A stretch of DNA of 6,182 nucleotides, from assembly GCA_027005175.1 (NCBI GenBank), contig JALTMC010000246.1, positions 1-6,182 on the forward strand, written 5' to 3'. Origin of the DNA: Myxococcales bacterium (GTDB lineage Bacteria; Myxococcota_C; UBA6777). The stretch's first letter is position 1. Each line of letters starts with the position of its first letter. The notes under the pieces were generated by a model that ran no database searches, was not told the DNA's origin, and saw only the letters and a list, made by a program, of their open reading frames with translations. The translations under genes were made by a program, and so were the position numbers. Shown here in pieces: positions 1-5,083 of the stretch.

Positions 1-475
1 CGCTTCGGCTTTGCTCCAAGGCAACCCCCAAGTATCTTGCTCTAGACAGCAGTGGACCTCGCTTTCCTCCTGCATCGCGAATGTCTCGACATAGTCTCGG
101 CAAGTAAGCGAACAAGCTATTTCTGTTTCTGTGATGAGGGCAACCCCTTTGTTGCAAGGATGCGCGAAGCCCGATGTGGAGAATGTCGGAGATTATTTGA
201 CCAGAGCAACCCAAGTCCACAGCAAAATACATAAGAAGCTTGCCCATAAAGTCCATTTCAGGGATAGTTCGTACATTAGCACCTCAATGATAGAAAACAA
301 TCCAAGCCAGGAAGCTTGTTGTTTGTGTGGGAAAGATCCGTCTTTCCTGCGATCTCAATCAAAACAATCCAAGCCAGGAAGCTTGTTGTTTGTGTGGGAA
401 AGATCCGTCTTTCCTGCGATCTCAATCAAAACCAAGTGATGGTGAAGAGCCAAGATCGTTGGACAGAGTTATAGC
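1..475. other. Non-coding region with no convincing gene
   Basis: Reading from base 1, one frame stays open to a TAG at 43-45, so the 3' end of a preceding gene could lie here, but the 14 codons are too few to tell. Beyond that the open frames are short, lack a Shine-Dalgarno site and resemble nothing I recognise. An open frame covering 131-439 crosses the 67-bp tandem repeat. Because 67 is not a multiple of three, the two repeat copies are read in different frames, which argues against a protein. The stretch is best described as intergenic DNA holding a tandem duplication and short hairpins. Confidence 0.6.
294..432. repeat. Exact 67-bp tandem duplication with internal hairpins
   Basis: Bases 294-360 are repeated without a mismatch at 361-427, and the first five bases of the unit (AAAAC) occur a third time at 428-432. 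Each unit contains two inverted repeats. CAAGC and GCTTG face each other around a 6-nt loop (303-318 and 370-385). GGAAAGA and TCTTTCC pair perfectly around the loop TCCG (330-347 and 397-414). Perfect identity points to a recent duplication, or one kept uniform by slippage or recombination. Its role is unknown; the hairpins could act on a transcript or may be chance structure copied along with the unit. Confidence 0.95.
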
Positions 476-634
476 ATGAGAATGAGACAAGGCCAACGAA
501 ACGACAAAAAAAGAGTTCCGAAGTTTTTTTACTTTGATTTGTTCGTCATATCATTTACTATCGGTATGTTACTGGCGTTATGGCCTAAGAAGGAGAAAAG
601 AAACATTTCAGAAACTATCCTTTTAAGCCGATGA
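476..634 (+). CDS. Possible small single-span membrane protein (52 aa)
   Basis: The frame opens with ATG at 476 and ends with TGA at 632-634. The product has a strongly basic N-terminus (MRMRQGQRNDKKR), one hydrophobic stretch of about 20 residues (roughly 17-36, FFYFDLFVISFTIGMLLALW), and a second basic patch just after it (PKKEKR). This is a typical single-span membrane protein profile and is hard to get by chance in non-coding DNA. I see no strong Shine-Dalgarno site: GGACAGAG lies upstream but matches poorly. A second in-frame ATG at 482 is an alternative start. It lies 62 bases ahead of the four-span membrane protein gene on the same strand, so the two may be co-transcribed. I do not recognise a family, and it may not be expressed. 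Confidence 0.42.
   Translation: MRMRQGQRNDKKRVPKFFYFDLFVISFTIGMLLALWPKKEKRNISETILLSR
534..561 (+). promoter_or_regulatory. Weak candidate sigma-70-type promoter
   Basis: TTGATT (534-539) and TACTAT (556-561) each match the -35 and -10 consensus at four of six positions with a 16-bp spacer. The site would sit about 135 bp ahead of the four-span membrane protein gene. It lies inside the small candidate ORF at 476-634, so if it works it would serve the downstream gene alone. A match this poor is common by chance. Confidence 0.18.
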
Positions 635-696
635 TGTTTAACGTAGGTTTACCCCTGAGAAGGGAGTGATGTCGTGCGTTGATTGCCGAGGTTTCC

Positions 697-1740
697 ATGG
701 AACGAGTGTGTTTGGGTTTGCCGGAAAAACATCGACGTTCTCTAGAAGAGGAAGAGCGCAACTATTTAGAACAGCAAGCCAGTCGGTGGGGTTGGAGTAG
801 TGCGGGGGTGATACTAGGACCGATGTTCCTGATGCTCCTCCTCCCCCTTCTCTCACTTGCTCTACCGGACTCCTTGATGGGAAATACTTGGTTTGGACAA
901 GCTTGGTTTGTGTTGTTTTGTGTGGCCTGTCTCGGTTGGTCTGTTGGTATTGTGATGGGGTTGCATTACTTCCAACGATACCGAGCCCTTCATCACGCCC
1001 TCAAAGAGGGCTATATCCAACGATATGAAGGAATTATAACACAGTATCATATGCGAGAAGAGGCACAGTACCAGTTGATTCAAGCTGGTCTTCTGCGCAT
1101 CCATCCTCGTGCCAAGCAGTGGGTAGAGTTGCTTCCAGGTTCTCATGTTCTTTATCGATGCAATGGAGTCACGCCCTCAAGATGGATGACACTTCATGTC
1201 GCGATTGTGGCGACCCCACCTCCTAGCACCTTTCGTGTTCCCCTCTCCAATATTATGCCCCAACCCCAGTTGGTATCGCCTGAATTGGAACGCAGACATC
1301 TGAACCAAGACGAGCAGCAAGAGTTAAAATTACACATCAAGACCATCCGAAGGCCCTTCTGGGGTATGCTCTCTCTGGTCGCCATATCGACTAGCGTCAT
1401 GTTGATTCAGTTTTGGAATCTATACCAACAAAGTGAACGCTATGTATGGCATATCATCTTTGTCGCGTTACTCGGTGGACTCAGTTACCTCCTGGGCAAA
1501 AGAGTATTCCTTGTCTACCAAGAGCTCCATGACATGAGAAGAGACCTACAGATGGGATGGGTCATCTGTATCCCCCAAGAAGCACCCAACCCACCAACCC
1601 CATCCTATGTCGATCTTCCCGCTCTTACCGAACTTATTGAATCTGAAAGTGAGCGTCTTGTCGAGATCCTTCCCATCTCTACAACACTATGGTCTGTATG
1701 CGGACAACGCGCCGATTGGCGGACACAATCTCTGATCTAA
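697..1740 (+). CDS. Four-span membrane protein of unknown function, with an internal two-fold repeat
   Basis: This encodes 347 residues. Hydrophobic segments lie near residues 35-57, 69-91, 221-240 and 250-272. They form two hairpin-like pairs, each followed by a soluble part (about 92-219 and 273-347). The soluble parts share a motif: WVELLPGS...L...NG (142-157) followed by Trp163, and LVEILPIS...L...G (321-336) followed by Trp341. The protein therefore seems to be a duplicated unit of two membrane spans plus a small domain. The N-terminus is charged (KHRRSLEEEERNYLEQQ) and no signal peptide is seen. I chose ATG 697 because GAGG (688-691) precedes it by 5 nt. An in-frame TTG at 679 would add six residues, but the AGGGAG at 661-666 is 12 nt away from it. 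The gene converges on the ACBP gene. I do not recognise the family; a bacterial inner-membrane location is inferred. Confidence 0.82.
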   Translation: MERVCLGLPEKHRRSLEEEERNYLEQQASRWGWSSAGVILGPMFLMLLLPLLSLALPDSLMGNTWFGQAWFVLFCVACLGWSVGIVMGLHYFQRYRALHHALKEGYIQRYEGIITQYHMREEAQYQLIQAGLLRIHPRAKQWVELLPGSHVLYRCNGVTPSRWMTLHVAIVATPPPSTFRVPLSNIMPQPQLVSPELERRHLNQDEQQELKLHIKTIRRPFWGMLSLVAISTSVMLIQFWNLYQQSERYVWHIIFVALLGGLSYLLGKRVFLVYQELHDMRRDLQMGWVICIPQEAPNPPTPSYVDLPALTELIESESERLVEILPISTTLWSVCGQRADWRTQSLI

Positions 1741-1826
1741 ATCAAGAGACCCCCTTCGTTGAGAGCCTCCTTGCGTTGCGTATCGCAAGCACCCTTCACT
1801 TCCGTAAATCCTACGACAAACCGGCT
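1741..1826. other. Convergent intergenic gap with a short hairpin, no clear terminator
   Basis: The 86 bases between the stop of the membrane protein gene and the stop of the minus-strand ACBP gene hold a small inverted repeat. CTTGCG (1770-1775) faces CGCAAG (1784-1789), and an alternative pairing of TTGCG with CGCAA leaves a 3-nt loop. No T-run follows on either strand, so it does not look like a standard intrinsic terminator. Confidence 0.35.
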
Positions 1827-2099
1827 CTACGACAGCTTCCCTTTCACTTCGTTTACATTGTCGATATATTTCTGCATGGCAGCGTCCCTGGACATACCCT
1901 TAATTTTGGCCCATGCATCGTATTTGGCACGATTGACGATATTGAGCATTCCGGGTCGCTTACCAGAAACATCCCCTTCTGTGGCTTGTTTGTAGAGGGA
2001 GTAAAACTCCAACTTCATCTCGTTAGAAGGCTCAAATCCGCCTTTTGCAGTTCTGACCGTTTGAACAGCTTCATCAAATTGAGTTTTAAGTTCAGACAT
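1827..2099 (-). CDS. Acyl-CoA-binding protein (ACBP)
   Basis: This 90-residue protein has the full ACBP fold sequence and nothing else, close to the 86-87 residues of animal ACBPs. The signature runs KLEFYSLYKQATEGDVSG, then RPGML, then RAKYDAWAKIKGMS (about residues 29-70). By alignment from memory with bovine ACBP, the ligand-contacting Tyr28, Tyr31, Lys32, Lys54 and Tyr73 correspond to Tyr33, Tyr36, Lys37, Lys59 and Tyr78 here, all conserved. The family binds medium- and long-chain acyl-CoA esters in the cytosol, buffering and delivering them to enzymes. The ATG is preceded by AAAGGG with a 7-nt gap (2112-2107 on this strand). It is divergent from fadH, which also acts on acyl-CoA, so a joint role in fatty acid handling is a fair inference. 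Stand-alone ACBPs are uncommon in bacteria. Confidence 0.96.
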   Translation of the reverse strand: MSELKTQFDEAVQTVRTAKGGFEPSNEMKLEFYSLYKQATEGDVSGKRPGMLNIVNRAKYDAWAKIKGMSRDAAMQKYIDNVNEVKGKLS

Positions 2100-2211
2100 T
2101 CAACCACCCTTTCTTTAGAGGTTGTGAGATCATCGATCAAAAGAAATGAAAGGAGAAGTGTAGCCGGAAGTTCGCGGCTCGACAAGAGTCATCTCAAGTA
2201 AAGTGACTTTC

Positions 2212-2254
2212 ACGGAAACCTGACAGCCTGTAAAAAAAAGGACATCGTAAGATC
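2212..2254. repeat. Imperfect 43-bp repeat, copy 1 (upstream of fadH)
   Basis: This segment matches 4406-4449 in the same orientation, with about 37 of 43 positions identical and one single-base gap. Shared blocks are ACGG, AACCTGACA, CCTGTAAAA, GGACAT and AGATC. The two copies lie on either side of the fadH transcription unit: this one ahead of its promoter, the other starting two bases past its stop codon. The match is visible by eye; its origin is unknown. Confidence 0.85.
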
Positions 2255-2276
2255 AAAGAAAAATCACCCGCTGGGG

Positions 2277-2305
2277 TTGAACCTGTATTCATTTCCTCGT
2301 ACAAC
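2277..2305 (+). promoter_or_regulatory. Candidate sigma-70-type promoter of fadH
   Basis: TTGAAC (2277-2282) and TACAAC (2300-2305) are spaced by exactly 17 bp. Each box agrees with consensus at four of six positions. Transcription would begin near 2312, giving a leader of about 55 nt that contains a small GTGG/CCAC hairpin and the GGAG ribosome-binding site. The spacing is right but the boxes are only moderate, so this is a suggestion. Confidence 0.35.
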
Positions 2306-2367
2306 AAGTAACAGTCGTGGTCAAAGCCACAGAAAAACAATCCTCACATCGATGGAGTTAACTGGTG

Positions 2368-4404
2368 ATGTCAGAAACGCACCCTCAATTTCCTCAGTTA
2401 TTTACGCCTTTAGAGTTGGGGCATATCACTCTTAAAAACCGTTTATTGATGGGTTCGATGCATGTTGGTTTGGAAGAGGACTGGTTTGGTTTACAGAAGC
2501 TGGGTGCATACTTTGCGGCGAGGGCTGCGGGTGAGGTAGGCTTAATCGTGACAGGAGGAGTGGCTCCCAATCGGGCGGGTTGGGTGAAGCCTTTTGCGGC
2601 CAAGCTTTCGAATGGGTGGGAGGTGCGCAAGCATCGGTATGTCACCGATGCGGTTCACAGTGAAGGTGGCCTGATCTGCTTGCAGATCCTTCACACAGGC
2701 AGGTACAGTTATTCTCCGCTGGCAGTGGCCCCTTCTGCGATCAAGTCTCCCATCAGTCCATTTAAGCCAAAGGCTCTGACAGCGGGTGGTATCCAAAAGA
2801 CGATTCGGGACTTTGTCAACTGTGCGATAAAAGCGAAGGAAGCAGGCTATGATGGTGTGGAGATCATGGGCTCTGAGGGATACCTGATCAATCAGTTTAT
2901 TGTCCAACACACCAACAAAAGAACGGACGCTTGGGGTGGGAGTTACGAGAACAGAATTCGATTCCCCATAGAGATCGTCAAACAAACACGAGAGGCAGTG
3001 GGGTCCGATTTTATTATCATCTACCGTCTCTCCATGTTGGACCTGATTCCACAGGGAAGCACCTGGGATGAGGTTGTTGTGCTGGCCAAGCAAATCGAGG
3101 CGGCAGGAGCCAGCATCATCAACACAGGAATAGGCTGGCACGAGGCCAGGGTTCCGACGATCGCGACGATGGTTCCACGCGCAGCCTTCTCTTGGGTCAC
3201 CCGACGGCTCAAGGGTGAAGTGGAGATCCCCCTCGTCACTTCCAACCGAATCAATATGCCAGAAGTGGCTGAAAAGGTATTGAGAGACGGAGACGCCGAT
3301 ATGATCTCCATGGCCCGGCCTTTCCTGGCGGACCCCAACTGGGTCAAGAAGTCACGAGAGGGCCGTGTCGAGGAGATCAATACCTGTATCGCTTGCAATC
3401 AGGCTTGTCTGGACCACGTATTCCAAGGCAAACGCAGCAGCTGCCTCGTCAACCCACTGGCTTGTCACGAGACAGAGATCACAATCGAGCCAGCAACCAA
3501 ACGCAAAAAGTACGCCGTGGTTGGTGCAGGCCCCGCAGGGCTTGCATTCTCTACAACAGCCGCCAGCCGTGGGCATGATATCACCTTGTTTGAAGCCTCG
3601 GATCGGGTCGGTGGACAGTTCCACATGGCGATGCAGGTCCCTGGCAAAGAGGAGTTTGTGGAGACCATACGATACTTTGAGAAGCAACTCGAACTCACCG
3701 GTGTTACCGTAAAGCTGTCTCACAAGGTCACAGAAGAAGAGCTAAAACAAGGCGGTTTTGATGCTGTGATTCTGGCCACAGGGGTGACGCCACGCCAACT
3801 CAAGCTCGATGGGATCAGTCACCCCAAGGTGCTCTCCTATATCGAAGTGTTGCGCGACCACAAGCCTGTGGGTGAGAAGGTTGCTATCATTGGTGCAGGT
3901 GGAATCGGCTTTGATGTGGCAGAATATCTGGTTCACCAAGGAGAGAGTCCTTCCCTTAATATCGAGAGCTATATGGCGGAATGGGGAGTGGATATGAAGC
4001 ACGAAAGTCCAGGCGGAGTGAACGCCGAAGAGCACAGTGAGCCACCCGCTCGTAAAGTCACGCTCTGTCAGCGGTCACAAGGCAAACTTGGTGCAGGCTT
4101 GGGAAAGACAACGGGCTGGGTCCATCGCACCAGCTTGCGTAAAAAAAATGTCACCATGCTCAGCGAATGCCAGTACACTCTCATTGATGACCAAGGGCTT
4201 CATCTTACAGTCAAAGGAAGATCACAGGTCCTTGCCGTCGATAACGTGATCATTTGCGCAGGCCAGATGCCTCGCACAGAACTCTCACAACCCCTGAAAG
4301 ATGCCGGTATTTCCGTACATAAAATAGGAGGAGCTGATGTGGCCGCTGAGCTTGACGCCAAGCGCGCCATCGCACAAGGAACAAAGCTGGCAATCTCTCT
4401 TTAG
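2368..4404 (+). CDS. fadH: 2,4-dienoyl-CoA reductase, FadH type (flavin/iron-sulfur oxidoreductase)
   Basis: The 678-residue product aligns end to end with E. coli FadH (672 aa). This enzyme uses NADPH to reduce 2,4-dienoyl-CoA to enoyl-CoA during oxidation of unsaturated fatty acids in the cytosol. An N-terminal Old Yellow Enzyme-type TIM barrel covers about residues 8-335, including LKNRLLMGSMH and LQILHTGRYSY. The E. coli catalytic Tyr166, Arg214 and His252 correspond to Tyr172, Arg220 and His258. The 4Fe-4S ligands are Cys340, Cys343, Cys347 and Cys359 (CIACNQAC then SSC). Two dinucleotide folds follow: GAGPAG (386-391, FAD) and GAGGIG (509-514, NADPH). ATG 2368 follows GGAG by 10 nt; a GTG at 2365 is an equally readable start one codon earlier. 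No frameshift or missing key residue is seen. It is divergent from the ACBP gene, and a terminator follows at about 4547-4569. Relatives acting on other enoates exist, but the close FadH match makes this call firm. Confidence 0.96.
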   Translation: MSETHPQFPQLFTPLELGHITLKNRLLMGSMHVGLEEDWFGLQKLGAYFAARAAGEVGLIVTGGVAPNRAGWVKPFAAKLSNGWEVRKHRYVTDAVHSEGGLICLQILHTGRYSYSPLAVAPSAIKSPISPFKPKALTAGGIQKTIRDFVNCAIKAKEAGYDGVEIMGSEGYLINQFIVQHTNKRTDAWGGSYENRIRFPIEIVKQTREAVGSDFIIIYRLSMLDLIPQGSTWDEVVVLAKQIEAAGASIINTGIGWHEARVPTIATMVPRAAFSWVTRRLKGEVEIPLVTSNRINMPEVAEKVLRDGDADMISMARPFLADPNWVKKSREGRVEEINTCIACNQACLDHVFQGKRSSCLVNPLACHETEITIEPATKRKKYAVVGAGPAGLAFSTTAASRGHDITLFEASDRVGGQFHMAMQVPGKEEFVETIRYFEKQLELTGVTVKLSHKVTEEELKQGGFDAVILATGVTPRQLKLDGISHPKVLSYIEVLRDHKPVGEKVAIIGAGGIGFDVAEYLVHQGESPSLNIESYMAEWGVDMKHESPGGVNAEEHSEPPARKVTLCQRSQGKLGAGLGKTTGWVHRTSLRKKNVTMLSECQYTLIDDQGLHLTVKGRSQVLAVDNVIICAGQMPRTELSQPLKDAGISVHKIGGADVAAELDAKRAIAQGTKLAISL

Positions 4405-4405
4405 A

Positions 4406-4449
4406 ACGGGAACCTGACAACCTGTAAAAGAAATGGACATAGAGAGATC
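4406..4449. repeat. Imperfect 44-bp repeat, copy 2 (immediately after the fadH stop)
   Basis: This is the partner of 2212-2254, in the same orientation. It begins two bases after the TAG of fadH and ends 12 bases before the first hairpin of the downstream series. It differs from copy 1 at about six positions plus one inserted T. Confidence 0.85.
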
Positions 4450-4461
4450 CCCTGTATATCC

Positions 4462-4535
4462 GTGGGACTAAAGTCCCACTCTGAGGGTAATAAGTACGCT
4501 AAAGCGCACTCCGAACAACTTGCCCTTCAGGGCAA
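4462..4535. repeat. Three consecutive hairpins with like loops and unlike stems
   Basis: Hairpin 1 is GTGGGAC-TAAA-GTCCCAC (4462-4479). Hairpin 2 is AGTACGC-TAAA-GCGCACT with one internal A/C mismatch (4493-4510). Hairpin 3 is TTGCCC-TTCA-GGGCAA (4520-4535). The first two share CTAAAG at the tip and CACTC(T/C)GA on the 3' side, although their stems differ and still pair. This suggests diverged copies of one element under pressure to stay base-paired. None is followed by a T-run, so they are not themselves standard terminators. They could act as RNA structure or be a dispersed genomic repeat family. Confidence 0.8.
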
Positions 4536-4546
4536 ACGAAATGATT

Positions 4547-4569
4547 GAGCCGACTTCCGTCGGTTTTTT
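4547..4569 (+). terminator. Rho-independent terminator downstream of fadH
   Basis: CCGAC (4550-4554) and GTCGG (4559-4563) pair around a TTCC loop. Six T residues follow directly (4564-4569). Adjacent bases can extend the stem by G-T and A-T pairs into the T-run. It sits about 145 bases past the fadH stop, after the three other hairpins, and would separate fadH transcription from the thiamine genes. Confidence 0.75.
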
Positions 4570-4574
4570 CTTCC

Positions 4575-4603
4575 TCAGAATAGGGGTTTTACCCCCATTC
4601 TGA
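4575..4603. repeat. Long inverted repeat following the terminator
   Basis: TCAGAAT (4575-4581) pairs with ATTCTGA (4597-4603). GGGGT (4583-4587) pairs with ACCCC (4591-4595) around a 3-nt TTT loop, with a single A/C mismatch between the two stem parts. It is the longest stem in this stretch. It could back up the adjacent terminator or serve as a terminator or processing structure, but no T-run follows it on the plus strand. Confidence 0.7.
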
Positions 4604-4667
4604 ACCTGTGTCAATCCATGGTTCGAACCCAGTTTTCAGTACATTTATCATCTCAAACTTACACACC

Positions 4668-4708
4668 AAAGGAGGCTACGCATGGGCACATCCGATTTAT
4701 TTTCATAG
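4668..4708 (+). other. Strong ribosome-binding site with an 8-codon ORF
   Basis: AAAGGAGG (4668-4675) is the best Shine-Dalgarno match in the window and lies 6 nt before ATG 4682. The frame reads MGTSDLFS and stops at TAG 4706-4708. It is in the same frame as thiS but separated from it by this and later stops. It could be a leader peptide for the thiamine operon or the start of a gene lost by mutation. No hairpin arrangement typical of amino acid attenuators and no run of one codon is evident, so function is open. Confidence 0.35.
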
Positions 4709-4767
4709 CAATATCCAAGATCATAGCTTATTTTCAATCAAACGCTGTAAGAAGCCCGTAGGAAGAA

Positions 4768-4804
4768 TCCAAAACAATGGCCCCCTTGGAAAAGTATTGG
4801 AAAG
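4768..4804. repeat. 37-bp direct repeat, copy 1
   Basis: This copy matches 4839-4874 except for one extra C in the C-run and one T/G change. The copies begin 71 bp apart. Shared text includes TCCAAAACAATGGCCCC and TTGGAAAAGTAT. It resembles an old tandem duplication of about 71 bp in which only the ends have stayed alike, or a short element present twice. Confidence 0.88.
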
Positions 4805-4838
4805 AGAGCCAATGGCTTCGCGCCGAGCAGGTCTGGTG

Positions 4839-4874
4839 TCCAAAACAATGGCCCCTTGGAAAAGTATGGGAAAG
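4839..4874. repeat. 37-bp direct repeat, copy 2, running into the thiS ribosome-binding site
   Basis: This is the second copy of 4768-4804. Its 3' end (GGGAAAG) reaches into the purine-rich stretch that serves as the thiS ribosome-binding site, so the duplication may have supplied or displaced part of the thiS translation signal. Confidence 0.88.
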
Positions 4875-4882
4875 GGCATACC

Positions 4883-5083
4883 TTGAAGATCCAATTGAAT
4901 GGTAAAGAGAAACAACTGGAAAGAGCGCTTACGATCCAACAAGCCCTCGATGAGTTGGAATACGAAGGTACACATTTCGCGGTGGCATTGAATGAAGACT
5001 TTGTGCCCCGGTCGGTCTACGCAGACACCCCGATTCAAGACGGTGATCGGCTCGAAATACTGTCTCCCATTCGAGGAGGCTAA
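4883..5083 (+). CDS. thiS: Sulfur carrier protein ThiS
   Basis: This small ubiquitin-like protein carries sulfur as a C-terminal thiocarboxylate on its way into the thiamine thiazole. The sequence starts MKIQLNGKE, has the core VALNEDFVPRS (about residues 34-44) and IQDGDRLEIL (51-60), and ends in the diagnostic Gly-Gly. I start it at TTG 4883, giving 66 residues, the same length as E. coli ThiS. The purine run ending in AAAGGG (4871-4876) lies 6 nt before that codon. An in-frame TTG at 4856 would add nine residues (MEKYGKGHT) that the family does not need. ThiF, which would activate its tail, is not in the window. It is the first visible gene of a thiS-thiG-thiE run. It could be mistaken for MoaD, but length, the GG end and the adjacent thiG settle it. 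Confidence 0.93.
   Translation: MKIQLNGKEKQLERALTIQQALDELEYEGTHFAVALNEDFVPRSVYADTPIQDGDRLEILSPIRGG

Larger units (their letters stand above)
2100..2367. other. Divergent regulatory region between the ACBP gene and fadH
   Basis: The 268 bases separate two divergent starts and must carry both promoters. Visible elements are a candidate fadH promoter (2277-2305), one copy of the 43-bp repeat (2212-2254), an AAAGT-G-ACTTT dyad (2200-2210), an AGCCG/CGGCT inverted repeat (2162-2179) and a short hairpin GTGG/CCAC in the fadH leader (2317-2330). I could not pick a credible promoter for the ACBP gene on the minus strand, and I see no FadR-like operator I would defend. Confidence 0.5.
4405..4882. other. 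478-bp non-coding region between fadH and thiS
   Basis: In order this holds the second copy of the 43-bp repeat (4406-4449), five hairpins (4462-4603) of which the fourth is a likely terminator, a GGTTCGAACC palindrome (4620-4629), an AAAGGAGG ribosome-binding site before an 8-codon ORF (4668-4708), and a 37-bp direct repeat (4768-4874). Open frames crossing it, such as one from 4608, have no ribosome-binding site and no recognisable product. The conserved pieces of a TPP riboswitch are not present. Confidence 0.7.

Noticed and set aside
294-432. CRISPR array
   Set aside because: There are only two directly adjoining identical 67-bp units, with no spacers between them and no cas genes.
131-439. 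102-codon open frame across the tandem repeat
   Set aside because: The two 67-bp copies are read in different frames, no ribosome-binding site precedes it and the product resembles nothing known.
506-530. Terminator formed by the A7 and T7 runs
   Set aside because: The arms are A-T only, the middle does not pair well, and the sequence lies inside a plausible small ORF.
2212-4449. Mobile element carrying fadH
   Set aside because: Flanking repeats exist, but they are direct and imperfect, with no transposase, integrase, terminal inverted repeats or short target duplication.
4612-4635. tRNA-like T-loop sequence GGTTCGAACCC
   Set aside because: Only three base pairs form around the loop on either strand and no acceptor, D or anticodon arms can be drawn. 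It is simply a 10-bp palindrome.
4608-4886. 92-codon GTG-started frame ahead of thiS
   Set aside because: It has no ribosome-binding site and crosses the direct repeat in shifted frames. Its end overlaps the thiS start in another frame.
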